Shown: positions 8,458-17,871, counted from the first letter of the stretch. The stretch is 64,000 nucleotides of DNA from Chamaesiphon sp041738715 (GCA_041738715.1 JBGSPI010000103.1:25429-89428); one strand, 5' to 3'. Numbers and translations are program-made. Notes: generated by a model from the letters alone, not told the origin.

Positions 8458-9657
8458 CTAGCGATTTCGCTGTGACCAGACTCGCGTGGGGAGACCCCAG
8501 ACGTAGATAAAGCCTTCGGCTGCTTTGTGGTCGAATTGGTCTTCTGCACCATAAGTAGCGAGGTCCATATCATACAGACTATTGTCCGACTGTCGCCCGA
8601 CAATCACGGCATTGCCCTTAAATAGCTTGATGCGGATAGTGCCAGAGACTCGCGACTGGGTTTGTTCGATAAAAGCATCTAAGGCAGCTTTGAGGGGCGA
8701 ATACCATAGACCGTTATACACTAGTTTGCTATAGGTTTCTTCAATCCCACGTTTGTATTGGCTGACATCACCGGTGAGAGTGAGGCTTTCCAGATCTCGG
8801 TGGGCTTGGATTAGCACTGACAATGCGGGGACTTCGTAGATTTCCCGTGATTTAATGCCGACGAGACGGTTTTCAACCATATCAATTCGACCGATGCCAT
8901 GATTGCCGACGATTTGATTGAGCTTGGTAATTAGAGAAACCGGATCTAGATGGGCACCATTGACACTGACTGGAGCACCGCGATCGAAGCCAATTTCGAT
9001 ATACTCTGGTTCATTGGGTGTATTTTCGATCGCTTTAGTCAGTGCGTAGACTTCTTCGAGTGGTTCGTTCCAGGGATTTTCCAGTGGTCCGGCTTCAACA
9101 CTTCTGCCGAGTAAATTTAAGTCCACACTGTAAGGAGAAGACTTTTTCACTGGGGAGGGAATACCGAATTTTTCACCGTAGGCAATCGTTTGTTCGCGGC
9201 TCATGCCCCATTCTCGTGCTGGTGCTAGCACTTTGAGGCTAGGATTGAGGGCAGCGATCGAAACATCAAATCTGACTTGATCGTTACCTTTACCAGTACA
9301 ACCGTGAGCTACAGCATCTGCACCATATTCAGCCGCCGCTTCGACTAGCAATTTGGCAATCAAGGGACGAGCCAGAGCCGTAGACAGAGGATAGCGATTT
9401 TCGTAGAGTGCATTAGCTTTGAGCGCGGGGAAGGCATAATCGGCGATAAAACTTTCGGTGGCTTTAACCACGAGGGAAACGCTAGCACCGGAGGTTAGAG
9501 CTTTTTGACGAATCGGTTCTAATTCATCCCCTTGTCCTAAATCTGCGGCGAGGGTAATTACTTCTTCGACACCCCATTCCTGTTTTAGATAGGGAATACA
9601 TACGGAGGTATCGACTCCACCAGAATAAGCAAGTACAACTTTTTTAGCGCGACCCAT
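8458..9657 (-). CDS. argG: Argininosuccinate synthase
   Basis: This enzyme joins citrulline and aspartate with ATP to give argininosuccinate, the penultimate step of arginine synthesis, in the cytoplasm. The 399-residue length is normal. The ATP-binding motif AYSGGVDTSV lies near residue 10, and the family signatures AHGCTGKGNDQVRFD and the KSSPYSVDLNLLGRS segment are present. It ends in an arginine-rich tail. It has its own spacer on both sides; the 5' spacer holds a hairpin repeat and the psbO terminator, so it is probably transcribed separately from psbO. Confidence 0.98.
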   Translation of the reverse strand: MGRAKKVVLAYSGGVDTSVCIPYLKQEWGVEEVITLAADLGQGDELEPIRQKALTSGASVSLVVKATESFIADYAFPALKANALYENRYPLSTALARPLIAKLLVEAAAEYGADAVAHGCTGKGNDQVRFDVSIAALNPSLKVLAPAREWGMSREQTIAYGEKFGIPSPVKKSSPYSVDLNLLGRSVEAGPLENPWNEPLEEVYALTKAIENTPNEPEYIEIGFDRGAPVSVNGAHLDPVSLITKLNQIVGNHGIGRIDMVENRLVGIKSREIYEVPALSVLIQAHRDLESLTLTGDVSQYKRGIEETYSKLVYNGLWYSPLKAALDAFIEQTQSRVSGTIRIKLFKGNAVIVGRQSDNSLYDMDLATYGAEDQFDHKAAEGFIYVWGLPTRVWSQRNR

Positions 9658-9693
9658 AGTTTTTAGAGAGTAGAGAGTAGGGAGTAGGGAGTA

Positions 9694-9752
9694 GGGGCGG
9701 GTTTATAAGATTGATGAGAACGTAGCCAGGGTTTGAGTTTAAAACCCGCCCC
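9694..9752. repeat. Inverted-repeat element in the argG upstream spacer
   Basis: GGGGCGGGTTT at 9694-9704 is exactly complementary to AAACCCGCCCC at 9742-9752, enclosing 37 bases. The element is 59 bases long with no coding capacity, like small non-autonomous palindromic repeats dispersed in cyanobacterial genomes. It lies 37 bases before the argG start codon. Confidence 0.65.
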
Positions 9753-9784
9753 ATCTAGGGAGTATGAAATATCTGTGGCTGAAG

Positions 9785-9828
9785 CAAAAAGAACAGGTGC
9801 CATATCTTCAACGATACAGCACCTGCTA
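9785..9828 (-). terminator. Intrinsic terminator of psbO
   Basis: Read on the minus strand, GCAGGTGC and GCACCTGT pair with an imperfect AT-rich extension around a short loop, and a run of five T follows. It lies about 70 bases after the psbO stop codon. Confidence 0.8.
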
Positions 9829-9895
9829 GGAATATTCTAATCGATTGACTACCGATCGGTGGCTATCCATTAACCACTATTCTCTGTCCCCTAAA

Positions 9896-10723
9896 TTAAG
9901 ATTTAGTTTCTAGACGGGAGTAGAACAAACCGCGAATTTTTACTTCTTTAGGATCTAATGCACCTAAATCGGTGTCACTGGGTTGTTCGCTTTCAAAGAT
10001 TCCGGCGATTTCACCAGTCTCACTGTTAACTTTGGCAACTTCAAATTTGATTTTGCCTTTCATTGTTTGAGCGCGTTTGGTGTTTTTCCGATCTCCTTCA
10101 CGGTTTTTTGCTTCCGCTTGGAGTGCATTGGGACTAGTGTAACCACTAGCTACACCACGACCTTTGGGGTCGAGGAAGACAGCACCACGATAGGAGGGAA
10201 CTTTGAATTCACCAGCAAAGTCGGTCGAAGTGTTGATGCTTTCAACTCCAGGTTCGCTGGTAGCAACTAACTCTTTGACGGTAAACAGGAACGGTACCAG
10301 TTCACCACCGGGCAGTTTGACAGTGATTGCTTGGAAATCAATTCCATCTTCTTCTGTGAATGTCAGGGTGCGATCGGCAGATAAAGTAAGCGAACCTCTG
10401 ATCTGGTCGAGACTGGAAGTTGCCCGTGTCATGACTTTACCTGCCACGAATTCAGCTTCTTGGCGTTTGTTTTGGGGTTCTTCTTTGACAAAGTAATTGG
10501 TAGGCTGGATGCACATATCTACCAATTGGTAGCTTTTGCTGGAATCTAGCGCAATGGAACCGCGACTAGTATCGTCGATGGTCGGGCAGTTATTGGCTAA
10601 TCCTGTGCCCCGAATATCATCGTATGTCAGTACTGTTGTAGCTGAGACTGGAGCATCACTGCAAGCCGTCAGCAAGCCAATACAGATGGCGAGCAGAGCG
10701 GCGACTAATCCGCGAAATTTCAT
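9896..10723 (-). CDS. psbO: Photosystem II manganese-stabilizing protein PsbO
   Basis: PsbO is the 33-kDa extrinsic protein on the lumenal side of photosystem II that stabilises the Mn4CaO5 cluster. The product is 275 residues from the ATG at 10723, chosen because GAGG lies six bases upstream; a TTG four codons earlier is not needed. It has an export signal with a lipobox-like LLTACS, then the mature start LTYDDIRGTGLANNCP. Two cysteines (in NNCPTI and VDMCIQPT) match the conserved disulfide. Later landmarks are GGELVPFLFTVKELVAT and the C-terminal region KGKIKFEVAKVNSETGEIAGIFESEQPS in pieces. It is monocistronic, with its own terminator. Confidence 0.97.
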   Translation of the reverse strand: MKFRGLVAALLAICIGLLTACSDAPVSATTVLTYDDIRGTGLANNCPTIDDTSRGSIALDSSKSYQLVDMCIQPTNYFVKEEPQNKRQEAEFVAGKVMTRATSSLDQIRGSLTLSADRTLTFTEEDGIDFQAITVKLPGGELVPFLFTVKELVATSEPGVESINTSTDFAGEFKVPSYRGAVFLDPKGRGVASGYTSPNALQAEAKNREGDRKNTKRAQTMKGKIKFEVAKVNSETGEIAGIFESEQPSDTDLGALDPKEVKIRGLFYSRLETKS

Positions 10724-10793
10724 AATTAACCTCAATCTTCGATAATTTTATATTATGACAGTGGCGCGCAACGGGGATCGTTAAAACAGCTAA

Positions 10794-10818
10794 ACAAAAT
10801 TAGAGTGAAAAATTTTGT
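10794..10818. other. Short inverted repeat upstream of psbO
   Basis: ACAAAATT and its complement AATTTTGT flank nine bases, about 70 bases upstream of the psbO start codon. It could be a leader stem-loop or an operator. AT-rich inverted repeats of eight bases also occur by chance. Confidence 0.35.
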
Positions 10819-10872
10819 TCGATCGCTGCTACGGACACAGTAAGATAATTGTCTTGCCGATTAGCATTTTAC

Positions 10873-10895
10873 ATGGTGTGAGACGTACACACCAT
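10873..10895. other. Hairpin in the divergent psbO / 10992 spacer
   Basis: ATGGTGTG and CACACCAT enclose the seven-base loop AGACGTA, nearly midway between the divergent psbO gene and the small gene at 10992. There is no T run, so a regulator-binding palindrome or a leader structure is more likely than a terminator. Confidence 0.45.
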
Positions 10896-10991
10896 CTTTG
10901 GATACGATGATTTAGGATATTGACGATCGAAGGTAAGTCGCTGTTCTAAATATATAAATTTACATTAATAAGGTTTGACAAATTAGCTTAG

Positions 10992-11333
10992 ATGAACATA
11001 GATAAAAATTACTCTTCTCTTTCAGAGGTAACTGATACCGATTTACCGTCGATGACGGCAATTGTAAGTGAAATTCGAGAGATCGCCGATCGATCGGCTG
11101 GAGATGTGATTACACTTCTACATCTATTGCGTACTCTAGAAAAACTGCATCACGAGATTCAAGCTAATTATTTTCAAGCGGCTCTACCTGATAGTCGTCA
11201 ATCACTTTACGCTCTGCTACGCGAAATTGAGGAAAATGGTGGTTGGCCATACATCCAACGCTTTAAATTGCAAGCCTTGTGTGCCAATTTGCTTGCAGAA
11301 ACAGATGTGCAGACGGATGAGGCGAGTAATTAG
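10992..11333 (+). CDS. Small acidic protein of unknown function
   Basis: A 113-residue, mostly helical, acidic protein with no signal peptide or membrane segment. It contains IVSEIREIADRSAGDVITLLHLLRTLE in the centre and ends in an acidic tail (ETDVQTDEASN). It resembles the many short cyanobacterial proteins of unknown role that carry a conserved single helical domain, but I cannot name the family. It is divergent from psbO. A helicase gene follows after a spacer that is rich in simple repeats. Confidence 0.6.
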   Translation: MNIDKNYSSLSEVTDTDLPSMTAIVSEIREIADRSAGDVITLLHLLRTLEKLHHEIQANYFQAALPDSRQSLYALLREIEENGGWPYIQRFKLQALCANLLAETDVQTDEASN

Positions 11334-11530
11334 GGGTTAGTAAAAATAGTGACTAGAGGTATCAACTCCCAACTCCAACTCCAACTCCGATTCGCCAGAT
11401 TTAAGATGATTTATTTGATTAAGTTATCGGTACCAAGCTATCTGGTGGTGCAGCATCTCCCACGCTTTGGCTATGTATCCCCAGAGCCGAGGCTACGCCA
11501 ACAGTGCACGTCTCCCAATTCCCAACTCTG

Positions 11531-13849
11531 ATGTCCACACTGCGCTCGCCCTACCTCCAAAACTTCACCGACGAACAAGCCAAAATCATCTCTCGGTGGC
11601 GGCAAGGATTGCGTGTGGGCCAACGGACGTTAGCCGATTGGCAGGGGGGGAAGCTGGCGGTGTCGGCGGTGCCAGGGGCTGGAAAATCGCACAGTATGGC
11701 AGTGGCGGCAGCAATGACGATCGCGAGAGAGAAATTACATCAACGTCGTCAGTTGGTGATTGTCACCTTGACTCGATCGGCAGCAGCGAATATTAAGGAT
11801 AAAATCAAGACTTGTCTCAAGGAATTGGGACTACCGCCGATCGGTTATAGCGTCAATACGATTCATAGTTTGGCTTTGAGTATTGCGAGTAAACACCCAG
11901 AATTGTCTAAGCTAGATTTGACAGATCGTACTCTAGTCATGCCATCGCCCAATCATAAGCTGATTGCGCGAACTGTCGAACAGTGGTTGAGTGAGCATCC
12001 TCAGCGTTATCTCAGACTATTGGAGGGACAAAGCTTCGACGGGGAAGAGACAGAAAGATTGCGCCGTCAATCGGTATTGCGGACGGAAATATTGCCCAGT
12101 CTGGCATTTACCGTAGTGCGGGAAGCCAAAAGTTCGGGTTTATCGCCCGATGAATTGTGGGATCTGGCAAAACTATATCCTGATGAGTATGATATTTTGG
12201 CGATCGGGGCTGGACTCTATCAGGCGTATCAAGGTTTGCTTGCTAGTGGGGGCTATCTGGACTATGACGAGATGATTTTGGGGGCATTGCGGGTGCTACA
12301 AGACCCCTTAGCGCGGCGATCTTGGCAGCAACAGGTTTATGCGGTGTTCGAGGATGAAGCCCAAGATTCTAGTCCCTTACAAGAACGATTATTACGCCAG
12401 TTAGCTGGGATTCCAGATAGACCGGATCTGCCACCCAATTTGATTCGGGTCGGCGATCCCAATCAGGCAATTAATTCTACATTTACCCCTGCCGATCCTA
12501 AATATTTTCGGGAGTTTTGCCAAGAGTGTAGCGACCCTGTCGATACGCCAGCAAATCGGCTAGAAAGGATGGAACAAGCCGGACGCAGTACGCAAATTAT
12601 TATGGATGCGGCAAATTATGTACTGAAGTGGGGGAATGATTGGCTGAAATTGACCGGAAGAGAGGGCGGGACGGATACGGTGTTTTGGTTGCAGACGATT
12701 CGTCCGGTGTCGGTGGGGGATGCTCAACCCAATCCACCGCCAGAAGGGGGCGGCATGGAACTAGATACGCCCCAGGATGTATACGAGTCTGTGCAGAAGA
12801 TTGGCGATCGATTAACCAGCCTATTTGCAGCCAATCCGATGGCAAATGCGGCGATTTTAGTCCGCGAAAATCGACAAGCAAAGTTTATCCTCGATCGATT
12901 GACCGAAAATTGGCACCGGACAAATCCCGACATTAAGATTTTTGAAGCGGGCGAAAGCGATCGAACTTCTAGAATTCCAGGGGAGATGCTAACCTTATTT
13001 CAGTTTTTGATTCGCCCCCATTCACCGGAATATCTGAAAGCCGCGCTCAAAGTTTTACTCACCCGCAAATTAATTGAAGCCCAAGATCTCGATGCCCTAG
13101 CGGTATTTCCCGAACAGTTTCTCTATCCGAGTATTTTAGCCGATCCACAACCGCCAACGGTTGTTCGCGCTAGGCAAATTTGTTGCGAGTTATTAGCATC
13201 AAGAATGAGATTGCCTCATTATCAACTGATTAGTTATTTAGCCGACAGGTTGGATTATCAATCCGCAGAATTAGCAACTGCTGATAAATTAGCCGACAGG
13301 TTGGCGATGCAAACTTATAACCGCAGTTCGATTTATAGTTCGATCGAAGTTCTCCAAGAAATCGTCTCGACTGAAGGGTTTGAAAATATCGATGATGGCT
13401 CGGAAGCAAGATATACAGCAGCAGGGCAAGTGACAATTATTACGATGCACAAGGCGAAAGGATTAGACTGGGATTATGTATTTATTCCGTTCTTACACGA
13501 TCGCATTCCCGGTCAATTATGGACTCCTCAAGGTGCAAAATTCTTGGGTGATTTTACCTTAGCTGAAGTCGCTCGTGCCAAGATTCGTGCCCATCTTCAT
13601 CAACAGTCTGTCCCTACACCAGATGATGCTTGGTCATTAGCTAATTATCTCAAACAAGGTGAAGATCTGCGGTTATTATATGTGGCAATGACACGGGCAA
13701 AGAAATTATTATGGATTGCCGCAGAACGCGAAGCTCCCTTTTTATGGAATCGGTTTAATTGGCAACAAGGCGATAGGCTCCAAGATGCTAAACCATCTCC
13801 ACTGTTTACCGCCTTATCCAAACAATTTCCTCACCTGGTGAGCAAATAA
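11531..13849 (+). CDS. UvrD/Rep-like superfamily 1 DNA helicase
   Basis: An ATP-dependent 3'-5' DNA helicase of the UvrD/PcrA superfamily, about 772 residues. Motifs in order: Walker A as AVPGAGKSHS, Walker B as VFEDEAQDSS, motif III as RVGDPNQAINSTF, motif V as TMHKAKGLDWDYVF and motif VI as LLYVAMTRAKKLLW. The DEAQD box and the GAGKS Walker A differ slightly from UvrD's DE.QDT and GSGKT. I chose the ATG at 11531; the reading frame is open to a GTG at 11504, but that stretch is repeat-like spacer sequence. recF starts 40 bases downstream on the same strand. Probably a repair or recombination helicase; the exact subfamily is uncertain. Confidence 0.88.
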   Translation: MSTLRSPYLQNFTDEQAKIISRWRQGLRVGQRTLADWQGGKLAVSAVPGAGKSHSMAVAAAMTIAREKLHQRRQLVIVTLTRSAAANIKDKIKTCLKELGLPPIGYSVNTIHSLALSIASKHPELSKLDLTDRTLVMPSPNHKLIARTVEQWLSEHPQRYLRLLEGQSFDGEETERLRRQSVLRTEILPSLAFTVVREAKSSGLSPDELWDLAKLYPDEYDILAIGAGLYQAYQGLLASGGYLDYDEMILGALRVLQDPLARRSWQQQVYAVFEDEAQDSSPLQERLLRQLAGIPDRPDLPPNLIRVGDPNQAINSTFTPADPKYFREFCQECSDPVDTPANRLERMEQAGRSTQIIMDAANYVLKWGNDWLKLTGREGGTDTVFWLQTIRPVSVGDAQPNPPPEGGGMELDTPQDVYESVQKIGDRLTSLFAANPMANAAILVRENRQAKFILDRLTENWHRTNPDIKIFEAGESDRTSRIPGEMLTLFQFLIRPHSPEYLKAALKVLLTRKLIEAQDLDALAVFPEQFLYPSILADPQPPTVVRARQICCELLASRMRLPHYQLISYLADRLDYQSAELATADKLADRLAMQTYNRSSIYSSIEVLQEIVSTEGFENIDDGSEARYTAAGQVTIITMHKAKGLDWDYVFIPFLHDRIPGQLWTPQGAKFLGDFTLAEVARAKIRAHLHQQSVPTPDDAWSLANYLKQGEDLRLLYVAMTRAKKLLWIAAEREAPFLWNRFNWQQGDRLQDAKPSPLFTALSKQFPHLVSK

Positions 13850-13889
13850 TTTTGCTTTCCCCTTCCCCCTTTCCCCTTTCCCCTAACTC

Positions 13890-14999
13890 GTGTATTTAAA
13901 TCGTCTCCACCTGCGGCATTTTCGGAATTATCGGGAACAGGAAATAATTTTTTCTGCGCCCAAAACGATTTTGCTAGGCGATAATGCTCAAGGAAAATCA
14001 AATCTTTTGGAAGCAGTCGAGTTATTATCTACCCTCAAAAGTCATCGAGTCACACGCGATCGAGATTTAATTTTAGCAGGCGAAACAGAAAGTAAAATCA
14101 CCGCCCAATTGACCCGCAGACATGGGAAAATCGATCTAGCTCTAACACTTCGGGATAAAGGTAGACGCACAGCTAATCTAAACCAAGAAAATCTTAAACG
14201 TCAATTAGACTTTTTAGGCGTATTAAATGCCGTAGAATTCTCATCCCTGGATCTTGACTTAGTGCGGGGTAGTCCAGAAATTCGCCGACAGTGGGTAGAC
14301 TCATTACTATTTCAAATTGAGCCAGTTTATGCACATATTTTACATGAATATCAGCGAGTACTAAAACAGCGAAACAGTTTGCTCAAGCAAGCCGAATATC
14401 GTACATTAGATCCAGCCGAATTGGATTTATGGAATCATCAATTAATTACCACTGGAACAAAAGTAATTCGCCGTCGGGCGAGAATCATCGAACGGCTAGC
14501 CCCGATCGCTAGTGTATGGCATACAAAAATCAGTAAAGATACCGAACAATTAATAATTACTTACACTCCAAATATCGCTGTTGTCGAAAATACACCAGAA
14601 TCTATTTATCAAGCATTTATCGATCGGTTGCATTTACGTTGCGCCGCCGAACAGAGCTTAGGCAGTACAATTGTTGGGCCGCATCGAGATGAAATAGAAT
14701 TAATGATTAATCATACCCCCGTCAAAGCTTATGGCTCGCAAGGACAGCAACGTACTCTAGTTCTATCCTTAAAATTGGCTGAACTAGAACTAATCGAACA
14801 AATTGTCGGTGAGCCACCATTATTACTCCTCGATGATGTGCTTGCCGAACTCGATCTCACTCGCCAAAATCAACTCCTTAGTGTGATCGAAGATCGCTTT
14901 CAAACATTAATTACCACTACCCATCTCGGTGCATTTGATGCGAAATGGTTGGACTCGTCCCAAATTTTATACGTGAGATCGGGGACAATTTTGGGATAA
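13890..14999 (+). CDS. recF: DNA replication and repair protein RecF
   Basis: RecF is an SMC-like ATPase that, with RecO and RecR, loads RecA at single-strand gaps. The 369-residue length is normal. The N-terminus MYLNRLHLRHFRNY and the Walker A motif GDNAQGKSNLLEAV are typical. The ABC signature appears as GSQGQQRTLVLSLKLAE, and Walker B with the D-loop as LLLLDDVLAELD. Translation starts with GTG, and no clear ribosome binding site precedes it; the upstream bases are a CCCCTTT-type repeat. It follows the helicase gene closely. Confidence 0.97.
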   Translation: MYLNRLHLRHFRNYREQEIIFSAPKTILLGDNAQGKSNLLEAVELLSTLKSHRVTRDRDLILAGETESKITAQLTRRHGKIDLALTLRDKGRRTANLNQENLKRQLDFLGVLNAVEFSSLDLDLVRGSPEIRRQWVDSLLFQIEPVYAHILHEYQRVLKQRNSLLKQAEYRTLDPAELDLWNHQLITTGTKVIRRRARIIERLAPIASVWHTKISKDTEQLIITYTPNIAVVENTPESIYQAFIDRLHLRCAAEQSLGSTIVGPHRDEIELMINHTPVKAYGSQGQQRTLVLSLKLAELELIEQIVGEPPLLLLDDVLAELDLTRQNQLLSVIEDRFQTLITTTHLGAFDAKWLDSSQILYVRSGTILG

Positions 15000-15068
15000 A
15001 CGATTCACAAATATAGCCAGAGTCAATCTTTAACCGCTAGAATAGGAACAGTAGAAACCAGACCCTAA

Positions 15069-15674
15069 ATGTCGATCTCGCGCAAAAAAATCTTAGCTTG
15101 GTTAGCCGATCAAGTCCCAGCTAAACGAATCCAGCATATCTTAGGTGTAGAGCAGATGGCGGCAGAGCTAGCCCAGCATCATCACCTAGATGTGGAGAAA
15201 GCGGCACAAGCAGGATTAATGCACGATTTGGCAAAGTATTATAAGCCGCAAACTTTATTGGAGATGGCGACAGCGGCGGGATTGCCCCTTGATGAAGTTG
15301 ATGTGGCGACACCCCATCTATTACATGCAGATGTAAGTGCGATCGTGGCACGGGAGGAATTTAATGTTACAGATGCCGAAATTCTCCAGGCGATCGCCGA
15401 TCATACCTTGGGTAGACCAGGAATGAGTCCAATGAGTTGTATTGTGTTTTTAGCAGATACACTAGAAGCTGGACGCGGGGACACTCCAGAATTGCAATCG
15501 CTCCGCCAACTAAGTTATCAAAATTTATATCAGGCGGTATGGCGCACCTGTGACTATTCACTCCAATATTTACTTGCTACTCGCTGTCTCATTCACCCCC
15601 GCACAATTCGCACTCGTAACTGGGCAATGTCAATGAGTTATTCGGCTGTGCCACCTGTTCCCACCCCAAGTTAG
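15069..15674 (+). CDS. yqeK: HD-domain phosphohydrolase YqeK, diadenosine tetraphosphatase
   Basis: YqeK-type HD proteins hydrolyse Ap4A symmetrically to ADP. The 201-residue protein begins with a short helical lead, then RIQHILGVEQMAAELA, the HD motif GLMHDLAKYY and HLLHADVSAIVAREEFNV, which together match the family; a later segment is ADHTLGRPGMSPMSCIVFLADTLE in part. The metal ligands His and Asp of the HD box are present. The tail after about residue 180 is not conserved in my reading. It is followed by rsfS, as in many bacteria, where yqeK and rsfS are neighbours. Confidence 0.9.
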   Translation: MSISRKKILAWLADQVPAKRIQHILGVEQMAAELAQHHHLDVEKAAQAGLMHDLAKYYKPQTLLEMATAAGLPLDEVDVATPHLLHADVSAIVAREEFNVTDAEILQAIADHTLGRPGMSPMSCIVFLADTLEAGRGDTPELQSLRQLSYQNLYQAVWRTCDYSLQYLLATRCLIHPRTIRTRNWAMSMSYSAVPPVPTPS

Positions 15675-15728
15675 CCAAAGCTGTTTCCGCTATTATCAGA
15701 CTCGACCCTTAATCATCTAAACAACTAC

Positions 15729-16205
15729 ATGATCCAAACTGAAAATTTGACAACAATCGATCGAACTCCTGAGTATACAATCGAACAACTAGCTTTCCTC
15801 GCCGCCGATGCCGCAGACGATCGCAAAGCTGGCGATCCAACCCTGATCGATATTTCCCAAGTATCTGTACTAGCTGACTACTTACTGATCGTCTCTGGCT
15901 ACTCCAAAGTTCAACTTCGGGCAATTTCTGACTCGATTATTGAAAAGCTCGAACAAGAGTACAATCGCCCGCCATTGCGGAGTGAAGCCAAAAATCAAAG
16001 TGGTTGGGTACTACTCGATTACGGCGATCTAATCGTCCATATTATGACCCCAGAACAGCGTGAGTTCTACAATCTTGAAGCCTTCTGGGGACATGGTGAT
16101 ATTGTCCCATTACCAGAACGAGCACCTCAGGCTCCAATTTCTACCGTCGATCTCTATGGTTCCACCCCAGAAGAAATTGAAGACTCCGCCTTGGATGAAA
16201 TCTAA
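15729..16205 (+). CDS. rsfS: Ribosomal silencing factor RsfS (YbeB/Iojap)
   Basis: RsfS binds ribosomal protein uL14 on the large subunit and blocks joining of the small subunit when nutrients are scarce. The 158-residue protein contains the core AADAADDRKAGDPTLIDIS, then ADYLLIVSGYSKVQLRAISD and WVLLDYGDLIVHIMTPEQRE, followed by FYNLEAFWGHG. These are the conserved family blocks. The C-terminal tail after residue 130 is low-complexity and acidic, an extension common in cyanobacteria. Its ATG lies 54 bases after yqeK, and CGLD27 follows 16 bases after its stop. Confidence 0.96.
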   Translation: MIQTENLTTIDRTPEYTIEQLAFLAADAADDRKAGDPTLIDISQVSVLADYLLIVSGYSKVQLRAISDSIIEKLEQEYNRPPLRSEAKNQSGWVLLDYGDLIVHIMTPEQREFYNLEAFWGHGDIVPLPERAPQAPISTVDLYGSTPEEIEDSALDEI

Positions 16206-16221
16206 GATCTAACCTCAACTG

Positions 16222-16719
16222 ATGAATAATTCCAGTTCTTTTTGTCCAGTTCCGAGAGAGCAACAACCAGTTAATGAATATCAAGAACTGCAAAGTTCGG
16301 GCTTTTTTGGCTGGGCAAAATTGACACCAGCTAAATATATCAACAAACTAGTCTGGGTGGGGATCTGGAGTTCGATTGTCACGGCACCACTTGCCGAGGC
16401 AAGTTTTCCGATCGACAAATATCCGATTCAATTTATGATCGGGACGATCGGTGGTAGTTTAATCTTTGTGGCTTTAGCTACCATTAGATTGTATTTAGGC
16501 TGGATTCACATTAAAGATCGGTTGAATAGTGAAACAGTTTTTTATGAAGAGTCTGGTTGGTATGATGGTCAAACTTGGATTAAAACACCAGAAATTTTAA
16601 CCCGCGATCGCCTGTTAGTTAGCTATGAGGTTCAACCAATTATCCAACGTATCCAATTCACCTTAGCAATTTTAGTCGCGATCGCGAGCGTCGGCACTGG
16701 CGTGTGGTTCTTGATCTAG
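16222..16719 (+). CDS. CGLD27-family membrane protein (DUF1230)
   Basis: A 165-residue protein of the CGLD27 family, conserved in cyanobacteria, algae and plants. The start FCPVPREQQPVNEYQEL and the later SGFFGW are family hallmarks. Three membrane segments are visible, near residues 44-62, 74-94 and 144-164. The middle part has ESGWYDGQTWIKTPEILTRDR, also typical. The plastid homologue has been linked to iron homeostasis and stress; the biochemical role is unknown. It lies 16 bases after rsfS and 25 bases before the asparaginase gene, so all three are probably one operon. Confidence 0.88.
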   Translation: MNNSSSFCPVPREQQPVNEYQELQSSGFFGWAKLTPAKYINKLVWVGIWSSIVTAPLAEASFPIDKYPIQFMIGTIGGSLIFVALATIRLYLGWIHIKDRLNSETVFYEESGWYDGQTWIKTPEILTRDRLLVSYEVQPIIQRIQFTLAILVAIASVGTGVWFLI

Positions 16720-16744
16720 TAGTTGGATATTATCGAAATTAAAC

Positions 16745-17692
16745 ATGACAAAACGTACACAAGCACCAGCTATTACCGTTCGCCTACTTAGGCAAGGGAT
16801 TGTCGAATCTATTCATCAAGTTCATGCTGCTGTCTGTGATAGCCGTGGGCGCGTTCTGTCCCTAGCGGGAAATGCCGAATATCCCACCTTTATCAGATCG
16901 GCACTCAAACCATTTCAATCGATCGCGGTGACAGGTAGTGGGACATTAGAACGCTATCAATTAGGCGATCGAGATTTAGCGATCATGTGCAGTTCCCATG
17001 CAGCGGAAATTATTCACACCCGTCAAGCCTTTAATATCCTGTGGCGAGCAGATGTTGATACTGCCGCGCTCCAATGTCCGACCCCAGCAGGCAAAAGTAG
17101 TCCGCTCGAAAACAACTGTTCGGGTAAGCACGCCGGAATGCTAGCTGTTTGTCGGAGTCAAAATTGGCCTCTGGCTAACTATCTAGAGCGGCATCATCCA
17201 CTCCAAAAAATGATTTTGAGCAAATTTGCCGAAATTCTCAAAATGCCGCCAGACGAGTTTATTTGCGTCAATGACGATTGTGGTGCCCCTGTCTATCTGA
17301 TGCCAATCTCCCAAATGGCTACCCTATATGCCCACCTCGCTTCGGGCAATAGTCTCGACTTGGAGCGGATTGTCCGTGCGATGACTCATCATCCCGAATT
17401 AATTGCGGGTACGGGCAGATTTGACACACTACTGATGCAACTTACTCAAGGAGAACTGGTGAGTAAAACTGGGGCAGAAGGGGTACAGTGTGTAGGGAAA
17501 GTTGGTGAAGGAATGGGATTAGCGATTAAGTCGATCGATGGCTCCAAGCGAGCTAAATGTGCAACCGCGATCTACCTCCTGCAACAGATGGGCTGGATTA
17601 CTCCGGCTGTCTCCGAAATCCTTTCCGAGCAATTTCTGTCGATCGGTTCTTTTGCTCGATTGGAAGTTTCCGGCGAATTGGCAATGGTGTAA
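16745..17692 (+). CDS. Asparaginase family protein (PF06089 type)
   Basis: A 315-residue protein of the asparaginase family typified by Rhizobium etli asparaginase (ReAV, type III), which hydrolyses L-asparagine to aspartate and ammonia. The conserved blocks are FIRSALKPFQ, CSSHAAE, NNCSGKHAGML, VNDDCGAPVY, AGTGRFDT and KTGAEGVQ. The Ser and Lys of the SALKP segment and of the SGKH segment are the residues that form the catalytic pairs in this family, and both are present. There is no signal peptide, so it is cytoplasmic. It ends the run yqeK, rsfS, CGLD27. Confidence 0.9.
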   Translation: MTKRTQAPAITVRLLRQGIVESIHQVHAAVCDSRGRVLSLAGNAEYPTFIRSALKPFQSIAVTGSGTLERYQLGDRDLAIMCSSHAAEIIHTRQAFNILWRADVDTAALQCPTPAGKSSPLENNCSGKHAGMLAVCRSQNWPLANYLERHHPLQKMILSKFAEILKMPPDEFICVNDDCGAPVYLMPISQMATLYAHLASGNSLDLERIVRAMTHHPELIAGTGRFDTLLMQLTQGELVSKTGAEGVQCVGKVGEGMGLAIKSIDGSKRAKCATAIYLLQQMGWITPAVSEILSEQFLSIGSFARLEVSGELAMV

Positions 17693-17732
17693 GGGGCTAG
17701 TGGATAGGGTTGAAGGAATTTCGATCGAAAGC

Positions 17733-17762
17733 TTGCTATTTACCTACCAGTGATGCTATATT
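17733..17762 (+). promoter_or_regulatory. Probable sigma-70 promoter of tRNA-fMet
   Basis: TTGCTA at 17733-17738 and TATATT at 17757-17762 are spaced by 18 bases, close to TTGACA and TATAAT. The tRNA begins 24 bases after the -10 box. Inferred from sequence only. Confidence 0.5.
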
Positions 17763-17786
17763 AAATAAGTTGAGGTGAAAAACCGA

Positions 17787-17863
<77 letters not shown>

Positions 17864-17871
17864 CATACATC

